NCBI RefSeq assembly: GCF_003946575.1
Contig: NZ_RHOP01000016.1
Coordinates: 1-64,000, forward strand
Direction of reading: 5' to 3'
Length of the DNA: 64,000 nt
DNA from: Companilactobacillus jidongensis
Lineage (GTDB): Bacteria > Bacillota > Bacilli > Lactobacillales > Lactobacillaceae
Positions 1-9,830 of the stretch are shown here, piece by piece. Position 1 is the first letter of the stretch; each line of letters begins with the position of its first letter. The notes under the pieces are model-generated. The model was not told the origin of the DNA. It worked only from the letters and a program-made list of their open reading frames with translations, and did not search any database. The position numbers and the translations under genes are program-made.

Positions 1-30
1 AGTGATGTTCTTTTTGTTTTAAAAGAGTAC

Positions 31-64
31 AAAAAAACTGGTATTGATTATTCATCAATACCAG
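31..64 (-). terminator. Rho-independent terminator after thiN
   Basis: On the minus strand an 11-bp perfect stem (CTGGTATTGAT / ATCAATACCAG) with a 5-base loop is followed by seven T residues. It lies 17 bases past the thiN stop codon and probably ends the long priA-to-thiN transcript. Confidence 0.85.
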
Positions 65-80
65 AAAGTATAGAACCCTT

Positions 81-740
81 TTATTTTTTATCTCTAGATT
101 GTATAACAGCGATAATTCCACTTTCAAAGCCAAAATTAATTGTATCTTTGATAAACTCATTACTTGCCCAACTTACCGGGTGCATCGCCGTGAAATCATC
201 TAGTTTGTACTTAGCATCAATAATATTCATATGCGTTACTGGACCAAGATTTACAAAACCAACGTACTTCATACCCTCTTCATGATAAATAGTATATCGG
301 CCTGGTCTAAAAAATCTAATCGTATTTGTAGCAGATTTAAAATATAGTTTGTCATAAAAACTCAAGAAACGTTGATCGTATGGCAAAAACAAATTAACTA
401 AAAAGTGATCAATACGACCACCTGTACCACCATAAATATAATACTCTGCCGCATTATATTTTTCTTTGGCTGCCAAAATACACAATTGTGAATCCGTATC
501 ATCCTTTTCAGGAGGATACTTCTGAAAGTCATGAACATTGTCTTTTAATAATTTTTGTTCTTTTTTATTGATTGAATCAAAATCGCCAATAGCAATCTCT
601 GGCAATACTCCATGAGAAATCAAATATAGACTTCCTCGGTCTGCTCCGACCCAAGGACCAGGAATTGCCTTGAGACTCTTTGACAATTCGTCAGGATACT
701 CACCCTTTGGTCCACCCAATAAAATGTTCACACGCTTCAT
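81..740 (-). CDS. thiN: Thiamine pyrophosphokinase
   Basis: Transfers pyrophosphate from ATP to thiamine to make thiamine diphosphate in the cytosol. The 219-residue length fits the family. Family motifs visible are GADRG (about residues 32-36), GDFDS (52-56), DDTDS (80-84) and GGTGGRIDH (104-112), which form the metal and substrate sites. It is last in a minus-strand run and starts one base after rpe ends, the same rpe-thiN neighbourhood seen in other Firmicutes. No TPP riboswitch is visible upstream, so expression probably follows the operon. Confidence 0.93.
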   Translation of the reverse strand: MKRVNILLGGPKGEYPDELSKSLKAIPGPWVGADRGSLYLISHGVLPEIAIGDFDSINKKEQKLLKDNVHDFQKYPPEKDDTDSQLCILAAKEKYNAAEYYIYGGTGGRIDHFLVNLFLPYDQRFLSFYDKLYFKSATNTIRFFRPGRYTIYHEEGMKYVGFVNLGPVTHMNIIDAKYKLDDFTAMHPVSWASNEFIKDTINFGFESGIIAVIQSRDKK

Positions 741-741
741 A

Positions 742-1410
742 TTATTCTTCCACGAGCTTTTTAAGAGTGTTCACACGGTCTTCAAATCCAGGGTGTCCGT
801 TATATAGATATGAACCAGCAACAAAGATATCTGCACCTGCTTGAGCACATTTAACGATTGTCTCGTCGTTAATACCACCATCAACTTCAATTTCAAAATC
901 ATCATCAGCTGATGTTTGACGAAGTTGATCAAGTCGTTGAATTTTCTTAGTCATACCTGGAATGAACTTTTGTCCACCAAATCCAGGATTAACCGTCATG
1001 ACTAAAATTTGATCAATAATTGGGAATAATTCTTTAACATTCTCTAAAGGAGTACCTGGATTAACAACAACTCCAGCCTTCACACCCAAGCTCTTAGCTA
1101 AATCAATTGAACGATAAATGTGCTTAGTACTTTCAGTATGAATCATGATAGTATCAGCACCAGCCTCAACTATCGGTCTGATATATTCATCGGGATTATC
1201 GATCATCAAATGAACGTCCAATGGCTTGTCAGTGATACGTCTCATTCCTTCAACAATACTAGGGCTAAACGACATATTAGGAACAAAATGTCCATCCATA
1301 ATATCAATGTGGAATAGATCTGCTCCTGCTGCTTCAGCCATTTTAACGTCACGTTCAAGATTCATAATATCAGCTGATAAAATTGATGGTGCAATTTTTT
1401 TTGTTGTCAT
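742..1410 (-). CDS. rpe: Ribulose-phosphate 3-epimerase
   Basis: Interconverts ribulose 5-phosphate and xylulose 5-phosphate in the pentose phosphate pathway. A (beta/alpha)8 barrel of 222 residues is expected. Metal and catalytic motifs are visible: HIDIMDG near residues 34-40, VHLMI near 69, NPGFGG near 140 and EVDGGIN near 176. The ATG at 1410 is preferred because GAGGAGTGG lies just upstream, whereas the in-frame GTG at 1419 sits inside that ribosome binding site. It follows rsgA in the same order as in Bacillus subtilis. The other pentose-phosphate gene here, gnd, is 41 kb away. Confidence 0.95.
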   Translation of the reverse strand: MTTKKIAPSILSADIMNLERDVKMAEAAGADLFHIDIMDGHFVPNMSFSPSIVEGMRRITDKPLDVHLMIDNPDEYIRPIVEAGADTIMIHTESTKHIYRSIDLAKSLGVKAGVVVNPGTPLENVKELFPIIDQILVMTVNPGFGGQKFIPGMTKKIQRLDQLRQTSADDDFEIEVDGGINDETIVKCAQAGADIFVAGSYLYNGHPGFEDRVNTLKKLVEE

Positions 1411-1433
1411 ATAAACCACTCCTCTACACTCTC

Positions 1434-2324
1434 TTAATATCTCTTTTTATACGAATTTATTTCATTCAAAAAGTAAAGATAATTGTCATAGCGACTTTGC
1501 ATGATCGTTCCATCGGCAACCTTTTCTTTTACCATACAACCCGGTTCATTCACGTGATTACAACCACGGAATTGGCATTCACCACTGTACTCTACGAATT
1601 CAGGATATAGTGTTGGCAGTTCTTCCTTCTCTATACTAATTAATTCCAGTGAAGAAAAACCTGGCGTATCAGCAACTAGACCATTAGCTATGTTAAATAG
1701 TGAAACTTGTCTAGTCGTATGTTTACCACGATTCAATGTTTGTGAAATTGCAGCCGTAGCTAACCCTAATTCAGAATCAATATGATTAAGTAAGGTTGAT
1801 TTACCCGCACCAGATTGACCTGTGAAGACCGTTACTTTATCAGCAAAATGTGATTCTAAACGATCGATTTGATCCTGATTGTAAGGATCTTGATCAGTAA
1901 AGACCACATAGCCAGCACGATGATATCCATCAAAAATTTCTTTTAATTCTTGATATTTATCGTCATCCAACAAATCGGTCTTTGTCAGATAAATTAACGG
2001 ATCAATTCCATTGTGTTCAATATTGACCAAAATCTTGTCTAACAAATTACTAGAAAAATTAGGTTCAACTGAGGAAGTAACGACAATTGCTTGATCAACA
2101 TTGGCAATTGGTGGACGAACCAAACTATTTGTTCTTGGTAATATTTCCAAAATATAGCCTAAATCTCCACTAGCATCATATTCAACAAAATCACCAACAA
2201 CTGGCTTAATACCGCGTTTTCGGAAATTTCCTCGAGCTCTGGTACGTATCAATTCGTGACTTTCGTTATCTAATACATCATAAAAGCCACTGATTGATTT
2301 GATAATTCTTCCTTTTTTATCCAT
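1434..2324 (-). CDS. rsgA: Ribosome small subunit-dependent GTPase A
   Basis: A circularly permuted GTPase that helps late 30S maturation. From the ATG at 2324 there is an N-terminal OB-fold (residues 1-65), then G4 TKTD (114-117), G1 GQSGAGKST (169-177) and G3 DTPG (219-222), in the permuted G4-G1-G3 order that defines the family. A C-terminal zinc site is complete: C250, C255, H257, C263. An in-frame GTG at 2333 would overlap the prkC stop, so ATG or GTG start is undecided. It directly follows prkC, as in many Firmicutes; in Bacillus the kinase phosphorylates this GTPase. Confidence 0.94.
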   Translation of the reverse strand: MDKKGRIIKSISGFYDVLDNESHELIRTRARGNFRKRGIKPVVGDFVEYDASGDLGYILEILPRTNSLVRPPIANVDQAIVVTSSVEPNFSSNLLDKILVNIEHNGIDPLIYLTKTDLLDDDKYQELKEIFDGYHRAGYVVFTDQDPYNQDQIDRLESHFADKVTVFTGQSGAGKSTLLNHIDSELGLATAAISQTLNRGKHTTRQVSLFNIANGLVADTPGFSSLELISIEKEELPTLYPEFVEYSGECQFRGCNHVNEPGCMVKEKVADGTIMQSRYDNYLYFLNEINSYKKRY

Positions 2325-2325
2325 A

Positions 2326-4278
2326 TTACCCACTTACTGAGCCAGACAAAATCTGCTTACCATCACGTTCGATGTTGTAAGTTCCGGTTTGTCCACTCTT
2401 TAGATTAAAGACTAATGTTTGTGTTGTATCCTGCGTAATACTCATTGATTTGTATACAGTATTGATATTGTGTGTAGCATCAGAAAGATAAATCGTAATC
2501 GTATTGCTATTGCTGCTTGAATCAAATGGAATTGTTACATCCTTTGTAATTGGTTTAGTTGTAGAAGAAGATGACGATGAATCATCATCATTCTTATTAG
2601 TTTCGCTATCATTTGAATCACTATCAGGATCTTTACCCTTTGAAATAACTACCGCTAAAGTGTCACCTTGATTGATAACACTGCCAGCTTCTGGATTCTG
2701 ACTAATCAGAACACCATCTTCAATTGTATCAGAATATTCATAGCTAACGTCCAATGTTGCTCCGATCTCACTGGCATAATCTTGAATGCTCTTCAAATTA
2801 TATCCAGTTAAATCTCTCACCTTTGTTACTTTTTGCTTGACAGTTGGTGTTTTAGCAATCGTTAAAGTCAATTTTTTATTCTTAGTTACAACTTTTTTGC
2901 CAGCCTTAATACTTTGTTTGGTGATCACACCGGCTTCATATTCATTTGTTGAGACTCGCTTAATGGTTACATCAAAACCACGTTTCTTCAAATTGTCTGA
3001 TATGTCGTCATAGTCTTTTCCAACGAGTTTTGGCATCTTGTAGTAAGTTGCACCTAAACTCAATATCAAATTAACTTTGGCATTATTCTTCAATTTTAAT
3101 CCCTTGGCCGGTATTGACTTAATTACGTGTCCAGCCTCGACATCATCATTATTCTCCTTGGAAATAGTTCCAACTTGCAAACTTGAACCCTTCAGCATGA
3201 CATTTGCTTGCCTGACTGTTAGGTTCTGTAAGTCCGGTACGGTTGTTTCCTCATTACCCTTAACTACCATAAAAACCAAGAACAGCACCAGTGCTAATGG
3301 AATGAGCGAAGCCAGAATTAAATTACGCCGCCGATTATTCTTCTTATGTTGCGGCTGGAATTCATCATCATCGGTAATTGGATCAATCACCTTGGTTTCA
3401 TCTAAGTCATTAAGCGGTTGCGGAATAAACTTAGCTTCATGCTCACGTTCTGGTAACAAACAAGTACTCAAATCATCGTGCATTTCACGAACTGATTGAT
3501 ATCGTTGCTCAGGATCCTTCGCTGTAGCCTTCAAAACTGCATTCTCAAGTGGCTGCGGAATATTAGGGTCAATTGCCCTTAGATCAGGTATATCTTCTTT
3601 AGAATGCTTGAGAGCAACGGACACAGCTGTATCTCCAGTGAATGGCACATGCTGCGTCAATAATTCAAATAAAATAATTCCCAGCGCATAAATATCTGAC
3701 AACGCGGTTGCAGAATTACCTCGAATTTGTTCAGGAGACATATAGTGAACTGAACCAAGTAATGAATTAGTCCGTGTTATTGACCTGTCACTAAGTGCCA
3801 GTGCAATACCAAAGTCCGATACTTTAACTTGAATTGGTTCTTTAGAAGGGTCAACCAAAATATTCTCAGGTTTTAAATCACGGTGAATAATCCCATGATC
3901 ATGTGCGTCTGCCACGGCTAAACAAATTTGTTCCATGATATCAACGACTTCATGATACGGAATCGGAAAATGTGTTTTTATATATTTTTTTAAGTTAGGA
4001 CCGTCAACATATTCAATAACTATATATTGCAACCCATTATCATTGCCAACGTCTAAAACATTAACAATATTGGGATTTGAGAGACCACTAGTAGCCTTGG
4101 CTTCGCGTCCAAATCTCCTTTTGACAGATTCATCATCTTGAAGATCATATCTTAAAGCTTTTACTGCAACTTTACGATTCAGCTGGGTGTCATTAGCTAA
4201 ATAAACATTAGCCATACCACCTTCACCAAGAGTACCTAGGATCTGATAACGACCACCAACTAGGTAACCTTTATCCAT
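2326..4278 (-). CDS. prkC: PASTA-domain serine/threonine protein kinase (PrkC/Stk family)
   Basis: Membrane kinase that senses peptidoglycan and lipid II and phosphorylates growth and division proteins. The cytosolic kinase domain has the GEGGMANVY loop (18-26), lysine K40, HRDLKPEN (132-139) and DFG (155-157). A basic stretch precedes one membrane segment (about 320-339). Outside there are three PASTA repeats (about 345-412, 413-483, 488-553), then a Ser/Asp-rich linker (about 555-585) and a compact 65-residue C-terminal domain of unknown role. The linker and final domain are additions to the minimal kinase-TM-PASTA plan. Its phosphatase stp ends one base before the kinase start, so the pair is surely cotranscribed. 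Confidence 0.95.
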   Translation of the reverse strand: MDKGYLVGGRYQILGTLGEGGMANVYLANDTQLNRKVAVKALRYDLQDDESVKRRFGREAKATSGLSNPNIVNVLDVGNDNGLQYIVIEYVDGPNLKKYIKTHFPIPYHEVVDIMEQICLAVADAHDHGIIHRDLKPENILVDPSKEPIQVKVSDFGIALALSDRSITRTNSLLGSVHYMSPEQIRGNSATALSDIYALGIILFELLTQHVPFTGDTAVSVALKHSKEDIPDLRAIDPNIPQPLENAVLKATAKDPEQRYQSVREMHDDLSTCLLPEREHEAKFIPQPLNDLDETKVIDPITDDDEFQPQHKKNNRRRNLILASLIPLALVLFLVFMVVKGNEETTVPDLQNLTVRQANVMLKGSSLQVGTISKENNDDVEAGHVIKSIPAKGLKLKNNAKVNLILSLGATYYKMPKLVGKDYDDISDNLKKRGFDVTIKRVSTNEYEAGVITKQSIKAGKKVVTKNKKLTLTIAKTPTVKQKVTKVRDLTGYNLKSIQDYASEIGATLDVSYEYSDTIEDGVLISQNPEAGSVINQGDTLAVVISKGKDPDSDSNDSETNKNDDDSSSSSSTTKPITKDVTIPFDSSSNSNTITIYLSDATHNINTVYKSMSITQDTTQTLVFNLKSGQTGTYNIERDGKQILSGSVSG

Positions 4279-5022
4279 CTACTTTTGACCCCCATTCTCT
4301 GAGGCAAAAAGTAGAGCTGTGATGTTATCTCGACCACCAGCTTGATTGGCTTTGTCAATCAAAATATGGCATTTGGCTTCTAGACCAATCTTTTGCGAGA
4401 GCACAGACGTGATTTCATCTTCTGGCACCATGTTAGTTAATCCATCAGTACACAATAAGATGATCGAATCATCGATGATATCAAAATTCTTAACTCGTGG
4501 TTGTACAGTTTGTGATACACCCAAAGTCTGTGTAATGATATTTTTCTGAGGATGATTCTCAGCCTCTTCAGGGCTTATTTGACCTGTTTCTAAGAGTTCA
4601 TGAACCAATGAATGATCAACACTCAATTGTTCTAACTCACCGTCATGATAAACATAACAGCGGGAATCTCCAACGTTGACGACCATCATCTTAGTTCCCA
4701 CAAAGAAGACACCAACCATAGTTGTTCCCATACCATTCAAATCATCAAACTGATTTGAAACAGAAACAATACGGTCATTTTCCTTGCTGATTTCTTTTAG
4801 AACCCACTCACGTAGATCTTCCAGGTCAGTAATTTCTGATTCTTCAAAATTATGTCCTAAATGAGAAACTGCCATATCTGAAGCGACATCACCACCACGA
4901 TGACCGCCCATCCCATCGGCTACAATGCCAAAGACGATTCCTTTTTTATTTCTGAAAACATTGACATAATCTTGATTGTTTTCTCGCAATTTTCCTACAT
5001 CAGTTAATAACGCATAGTCCAT
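4279..5022 (-). CDS. stp: PP2C-type Ser/Thr phosphatase (Stp/PrpC)
   Basis: Metal-dependent phosphatase that reverses phosphorylation by the adjacent PASTA kinase. PP2C motifs are in order over 247 residues: TDVGKLRENNQD at the N-terminus (Asp8), VADGMGG (34-40), GDSRCYV, LLCTDGL and GGRDNIT near the C-terminus, giving the usual aspartates for two to three Mn/Mg ions. No membrane segment is present, so it acts in the cytosol. It sits between rsmB (19 bases upstream) and prkC (directly adjacent), the standard Firmicutes order. Confidence 0.95.
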   Translation of the reverse strand: MDYALLTDVGKLRENNQDYVNVFRNKKGIVFGIVADGMGGHRGGDVASDMAVSHLGHNFEESEITDLEDLREWVLKEISKENDRIVSVSNQFDDLNGMGTTMVGVFFVGTKMMVVNVGDSRCYVYHDGELEQLSVDHSLVHELLETGQISPEEAENHPQKNIITQTLGVSQTVQPRVKNFDIIDDSIILLCTDGLTNMVPEDEITSVLSQKIGLEAKCHILIDKANQAGGRDNITALLFASENGGQK

Positions 5023-5041
5023 ATCTCTAAACCTTACCTCA

Positions 5042-6367
5042 TTATTTTTTTCGTCTAAATGCGGCTACAAAAAATCCATCAGTGAAATAATCACTTGGTA
5101 GCAACTTCAAAACACCGTCATTTACATTTTTATCAAGAGATTTTTCATGTTTAACAGGAACTAATTCATAATTATTATTTGCATTCAAGAATTTCATAAC
5201 AACATCTTCATTCTCTTCAGCGTCAAACGTACAAGTACTAAATACTAACTGTCCACCGACTTTTAACAAACCAGTGATACTATTCAAAATTGAAAGTTGA
5301 ATCTCTTGAAGGTGCATTAAATCTTCAGGCTCCCTGAAATACTTTAGTTCCGGCTTACGACGGATAAGTCCAAGACCCGAGCAAGGTGCATCAACCAAAA
5401 TACGATCAAATTCTTCATCGAATTCATCTTTTGCTTTTCTTGCATCAAGGGCTCTAGTTTGTATTATATCGCCGTATCCCAATCTTTGTCCGTTTTCAAG
5501 AATTAATTTTGTCTTTCGTTGGTGAATATCTAGTGCCATTACTGAACCAGATTCCAAATAGCTAGCAATATGTGTTGTCTTTCCACCTGGAGCTGCACAA
5601 GTATCAAGTACCTTATCATCAGGTTGAACCTCAAGTGCAGGAGCAACCAACATTGAACTCTCATCCTGAATAGTGAATAATCCATCACGAAATTCATCAG
5701 TATTTACCAAATTACCACTGTGACAAATCAATCCAACTGGTGAAATAACACTTGGTTTCATTTCAAAATCTTGTTCAGCTAACTTAGCAGTTAATTCTGC
5801 TGGAGTTATCTTATTAGTATTTACTCTAATCGAGATATGTGAAGGTTCATTAATCGTATCCAAAATTTCTTTGGTCTTCTTGAGTCCCTGTTGTTTGATA
5901 AATAGTTCTATCAGCCATTCAGGAGTACTATAACGAATACTCATAGATTCAACGCTATCATCATTAGGAATTGGACGTGCTCCGTGACGCTGGTAATTTC
6001 TCAAAACAGCAGTAACTAGGTTACCGATGCCTTGACTACCACGACCCTTGGCAATTTCAACTGATTCATTAAGGATGGCGTGATCAGGTATTTTATCCAA
6101 ATATTGCATTTGGTAGATGGCAGTCATTAACAAAATTTTGATCCAACGGTCCAAGTCCTTACCACCAATATATGGTTTGAGTTGATATTCCAATGTTAAT
6201 TTATGTTGTAAAACTCCATAAACAATATTTGTCATCAATCTTGAATCAGGTTCTGATAACTCAGCATGTTGCAAAATATTATTAATCTCAATATTTGAAT
6301 ATGCTTTATTTTGTAAAACTCTATTTAGAGTCTCTACAGCTAAATCACGTGGATTATTATTTTTCAT
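5042..6367 (-). CDS. rsmB: 16S rRNA (cytosine(967)-C5)-methyltransferase
   Basis: Methylates C967 (E. coli numbering) of 16S rRNA with SAM. The N-terminal 130 residues resemble the NusB-like RNA-binding fold; the rest is a Rossmann methyltransferase with DTCAAPGGKT (SAM loop, about 255-264), the DAPCSGLG motif (catalytic-loop Cys329) and STCTFD (Cys379). Both family cysteines are present. The start overlaps the end of fmt by 11 bases, implying translational coupling. Length 441 is normal. Confidence 0.94.
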   Translation of the reverse strand: MKNNNPRDLAVETLNRVLQNKAYSNIEINNILQHAELSEPDSRLMTNIVYGVLQHKLTLEYQLKPYIGGKDLDRWIKILLMTAIYQMQYLDKIPDHAILNESVEIAKGRGSQGIGNLVTAVLRNYQRHGARPIPNDDSVESMSIRYSTPEWLIELFIKQQGLKKTKEILDTINEPSHISIRVNTNKITPAELTAKLAEQDFEMKPSVISPVGLICHSGNLVNTDEFRDGLFTIQDESSMLVAPALEVQPDDKVLDTCAAPGGKTTHIASYLESGSVMALDIHQRKTKLILENGQRLGYGDIIQTRALDARKAKDEFDEEFDRILVDAPCSGLGLIRRKPELKYFREPEDLMHLQEIQLSILNSITGLLKVGGQLVFSTCTFDAEENEDVVMKFLNANNNYELVPVKHEKSLDKNVNDGVLKLLPSDYFTDGFFVAAFRRKK

Positions 6368-7313
6368 TAATTTCGACCACTCTTTGTCCTTTTTCTAAAT
6401 TCTTGCCCATTCCATTAATGTAATTGGCAATGTCCATAACTTTTTTACCAGCAGGTTGAATACTCTTAATTGATAATCCCTTACCATCACCAGCAACAAC
6501 TACTAATTTTTTCTTAGTAACTTCGTACACCGTTCCAGCAACTTGATCAGTATCTATCTCAACCACTTCACTCTTATAAAACTTGGTTCTTTGACCATTA
6601 AACATTGCCCAAGCTCCAGGTTCTGGACTCAAGGCACGGATATGATCAAAAATTTGCTTGGCACTTTGACCGAAGTCTAATTGCTCTTGTTCTTTAGAAA
6701 TCGTTGGCGAAAAGACAACTTTATCCTCGTCTTGTTGAATAGGGTGAATATCTCCACTCAAAATCTTAGGGATAGTATCCAACAACAATTCTTGACCAAC
6801 AACCGCTAATTTTTCAAATAATGATCCATTGTCATCCGCTGCTTCAATTGGCATTTTTTCTTGACTAATAATGTCACCGGCATCCATCTTTTTGACCATG
6901 TACATAATGGTTACACCAGTTTCCTTATCTCCATTCAAGAGTGAATATTGAATCGGTGCTCCACCACGATACTTAGGCAGCAATGAACCATGAACATTTA
7001 TCGCTGCCACATTAGCTGATTCCAAAAAGCTAGTTGGCAAGAATTGTCCATAGGCAGCAGTAATTATCAAATCAGCATTTAATGATTTTAATTCCTCAAC
7101 TTCTGGACTACCTGGTAACTTTGCAGGTTGATATAACTTGATGTTTTCATCTTCAGCAATTAACTTTACCGGGCTTTTTTGTAATTTTTGTTTACGCCCA
7201 ACTGGTTTATCCGGTTGAGTTACAACGGCAATAACGTTGTATTGTTCTCTAAGAATTCCCTTAAAAACTGTTGCGGCAAAATCAGGAGTTCCCAAGAAGA
7301 TAACATTTGTCAT
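6357..7313 (-). CDS. fmt: Methionyl-tRNA formyltransferase
   Basis: Formylates Met-tRNAfMet using 10-formyl-tetrahydrofolate, a step before translation initiation. The catalytic triad is recognisable: N105 and H107 in INVHGSLLPKYRGGAP, and D143 in MDAGD. The C-terminal OB-like domain (about 205-318) binds the tRNA. Length 318 is typical. It lies between priA (24 bases upstream) and rsmB. folD and fau, also in this window, supply the folate pool it draws on. Confidence 0.96.
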   Translation of the reverse strand: MTNVIFLGTPDFAATVFKGILREQYNVIAVVTQPDKPVGRKQKLQKSPVKLIAEDENIKLYQPAKLPGSPEVEELKSLNADLIITAAYGQFLPTSFLESANVAAINVHGSLLPKYRGGAPIQYSLLNGDKETGVTIMYMVKKMDAGDIISQEKMPIEAADDNGSLFEKLAVVGQELLLDTIPKILSGDIHPIQQDEDKVVFSPTISKEQEQLDFGQSAKQIFDHIRALSPEPGAWAMFNGQRTKFYKSEVVEIDTDQVAGTVYEVTKKKLVVVAGDGKGLSIKSIQPAGKKVMDIANYINGMGKNLEKGQRVVEINEK

Positions 7314-7337
7314 TTATTATTCCTCACTTTATATACA

Positions 7338-9752
7338 TTAATCAATGTGCTGTGGTTCATTATCGATTGCAATCGTAAAACCTTTTTTCGTATCCGCTTG
7401 TGTATCATTCAAAATATCTAGTAACTTTTGATGCAATTGCGGCTCATTCTTATATTTTACAATAATTTGATAATAATATTTGTTTTGTTTACGAGAAATC
7501 ATTGTTGGACTAGGTCCCAATAAAATCGAATGGTCTGACAGTGCAGCTTGAAGCTGACGTTTTAACCAATAACTTTGCTTTAATGCTTGTCCTTCGTCTT
7601 TGTGTGCCACACTTATCAAAGTCGTGAAATAGTACGGCGTATAGTTGGATTGATGGCGAAGATACATTTCTTGATTATAAAACTTTTCATAATCCTGAAC
7701 AGCCGCATCCTTAATTGCATAGTGATCCGGATTAAAGGTTTGAATAATAACATGACCTTCTTTATCCGCCCGACCTGCACGACCACTGACCTGTGTTAAT
7801 AATTGAAAAGTTCGTTCACTAGCACGGTAATCAGAAATACTCAAAGTTGTATCAGCATTGATGACCCCGACTAGTGTTACATCTGGAAAATCTAATCCCT
7901 TGGCGATCATCTGAGTACCCAATAAAATATCAGCTTTGTGTTCACCAAAAGCTTTGATGATTTTAGCATGAGCACCTTTACGACGTGTAGTATCAACATC
8001 CATTCTTAAAACACGTGCCTGCGGTAATAATTCATTCAATTGACGTTCAATATTTTGTGTACCTGTACCATAAAAACCGATCTTCTTGCTCTTACAATTA
8101 GGACATACTGTTGGAACTGGCTCTTCATGACCACAGTAGTGACATTTCATCTTAGATAGGTCCTTATGATAAGTCAGTGAAACATCACAATTAGGACATT
8201 TCAAAGTAAAACCACATTCACGACACATCATGAATGAAGAATATCCACGACGATTTAACAGCACGATTGCTTGTTCACCACGTTTCACAGCACGATATAA
8301 ATTATCTTGTAAGAGCGGTGATATGTCACCTTTTGTAGCTGAATTTTCAGCATCCCTCATGTCAATTATTTGTACGTGAGGTAGTGGATGGTCGTTGACA
8401 CGTTTCTTCATATAGATCAGATGATAGACACCTTTTTGTGCTCGGGCTCGAGACTCCAAGCTCGGAGTTGCGCTTCCCAATACTACTGGACATTTATGCT
8501 GTTTTGCCCGCCACAAAGCTACATCTCTGGCATGATAGCGCGGATTATCATCTTGCTTGTAACTGGCTTCATGTTCCTCGTCGATGATTATCAAACCAAT
8601 ATTCTTCAGTGGAGCAAAAACAGCACTCCGAGCTCCAACCACTACTTTGACACTGCCATTTTCGATGCGAGTCCATTCGTCATATCGCTCACCACTGGAC
8701 AATCCACTGTGCAATACAGCAACTTTATTACCGAATCGACCAGTCACACGGTTTACCATCTGCGGTGTTAATGATATTTCAGGAACCAGCATTAACGCAC
8801 TCCGACCTTGATTCAAGGCTTGTTCGATTGACTGCAAGTAAACTTCGGTTTTACCACTGCCAGTCACACCTTCAATCAAAAAAGTCTCCGGATTAGACTG
8901 ATCAATTGCAGTGACTATCTGATCCACTGCTTGTTGCTGTTCATCAGTTAAAGCCAACTTAGTTGTTTTCTCAGGTGTGATTCCTACTGGTTTACGTCGT
9001 TTTGTTATTTCTATAATTTCTAATATGTCATTCTTTTCAGCGGTTTTAATTGCTGAACGACCGATGTCTTGGTCATTCTCCAATTCACTCATTTCAATAG
9101 GCAGATCATCTACATTATCGATCAAGTAATTCACTAGCTTTAACTGTGCCTTAGCATTACTTCGCAATTCATTTCTTTTTTCACGTAATTGAATCGGATT
9201 TAATTTTGTCGTTACAGCTTGTCTCTTCAGTTGTCTTGCTTGATTTTCAACCACATAATTGATTTCAATCTTGTTCTGTCGTCTCAAGCGATTGATCAGT
9301 TGAATCGTTGCATCAGTCATTTGTGGAGTTATCTCCAATGATTCACTCTCTCCTAACAGAGACTTAACTTCCAAGTCCTCTACAAATTCTGGGACAGCTT
9401 CAACAAATTGTTTGTACTTTGCTCTCATCACACTTGGCAACATTGTCTGCAGACATGATATTTGAAATGAGTAAGTTTGATCTGCCAGCCAATACGACAG
9501 ATCCAACATTTCTGGTGTCAATACGGGGCGTAAATCAATTACACGATCAATCGGTTTTAATTTTCCTGAGAAACTGCTAGTATCTTTTATCTTCATCACA
9601 AACCCTTGGACTTTACGTTTACCACGCCCAAATGAGACTTCAACTCGCATACCAGGAACTACAACGTCCCTCAATTGTTCAGGTATTGCGTATTCAAAGG
9701 GTCGATTTGTTTGCATAGTTGGAACATCCACAACTACCTCTGCAACTGACAT
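7338..9752 (-). CDS. priA: Primosomal replication restart helicase PriA
   Basis: A 3'-to-5' superfamily 2 helicase that recognises stalled forks and reloads the replisome with DnaB, DnaD and DnaI. Over 804 residues there is an N-terminal 3'-DNA-binding domain (1-105), Walker A GVTGSGKT (295-302), a DEEH box near 392-395, and eight zinc-binding cysteines in the C-x2-C pairs of the 510-560 insert. The hairpin at 9781-9821 separates it from rpoZ, yet no strong separate promoter was recognised, so readthrough from gmk-rpoZ may supply part of its expression. Confidence 0.96.
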   Translation of the reverse strand: MSVAEVVVDVPTMQTNRPFEYAIPEQLRDVVVPGMRVEVSFGRGKRKVQGFVMKIKDTSSFSGKLKPIDRVIDLRPVLTPEMLDLSYWLADQTYSFQISCLQTMLPSVMRAKYKQFVEAVPEFVEDLEVKSLLGESESLEITPQMTDATIQLINRLRRQNKIEINYVVENQARQLKRQAVTTKLNPIQLREKRNELRSNAKAQLKLVNYLIDNVDDLPIEMSELENDQDIGRSAIKTAEKNDILEIIEITKRRKPVGITPEKTTKLALTDEQQQAVDQIVTAIDQSNPETFLIEGVTGSGKTEVYLQSIEQALNQGRSALMLVPEISLTPQMVNRVTGRFGNKVAVLHSGLSSGERYDEWTRIENGSVKVVVGARSAVFAPLKNIGLIIIDEEHEASYKQDDNPRYHARDVALWRAKQHKCPVVLGSATPSLESRARAQKGVYHLIYMKKRVNDHPLPHVQIIDMRDAENSATKGDISPLLQDNLYRAVKRGEQAIVLLNRRGYSSFMMCRECGFTLKCPNCDVSLTYHKDLSKMKCHYCGHEEPVPTVCPNCKSKKIGFYGTGTQNIERQLNELLPQARVLRMDVDTTRRKGAHAKIIKAFGEHKADILLGTQMIAKGLDFPDVTLVGVINADTTLSISDYRASERTFQLLTQVSGRAGRADKEGHVIIQTFNPDHYAIKDAAVQDYEKFYNQEMYLRHQSNYTPYYFTTLISVAHKDEGQALKQSYWLKRQLQAALSDHSILLGPSPTMISRKQNKYYYQIIVKYKNEPQLHQKLLDILNDTQADTKKGFTIAIDNEPQHID

Positions 9753-9780
9753 AACTTCTCACCACCTACATATCAATAAT

Positions 9781-9821
9781 AAAAAAACCTCCACCATTAT
9801 CTTGTCGACAATCAGTGAAGG
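9781..9821 (-). terminator. Terminator between rpoZ and priA
   Basis: On the minus strand CCTTCAC pairs with GTGGAGG (one G-T pair) around an inner TTGTCGACAA palindrome, followed by seven T residues. It begins 10 bases after the rpoZ stop. Probably a partial terminator, because priA downstream lacks an obvious strong promoter. Confidence 0.7.
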
Positions 9822-9830
9822 AAGTATTAA

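Noticed and set aside
3077-3499. Plus-strand 140-residue ORF inside prkC
   Set aside because: Antisense shadow of a strongly conserved kinase gene with no promoter or ribosome site.
8388-8771. Plus-strand 127-residue ORF inside priA
   Set aside because: Shadow frame opposite conserved helicase motifs; no family resemblance.
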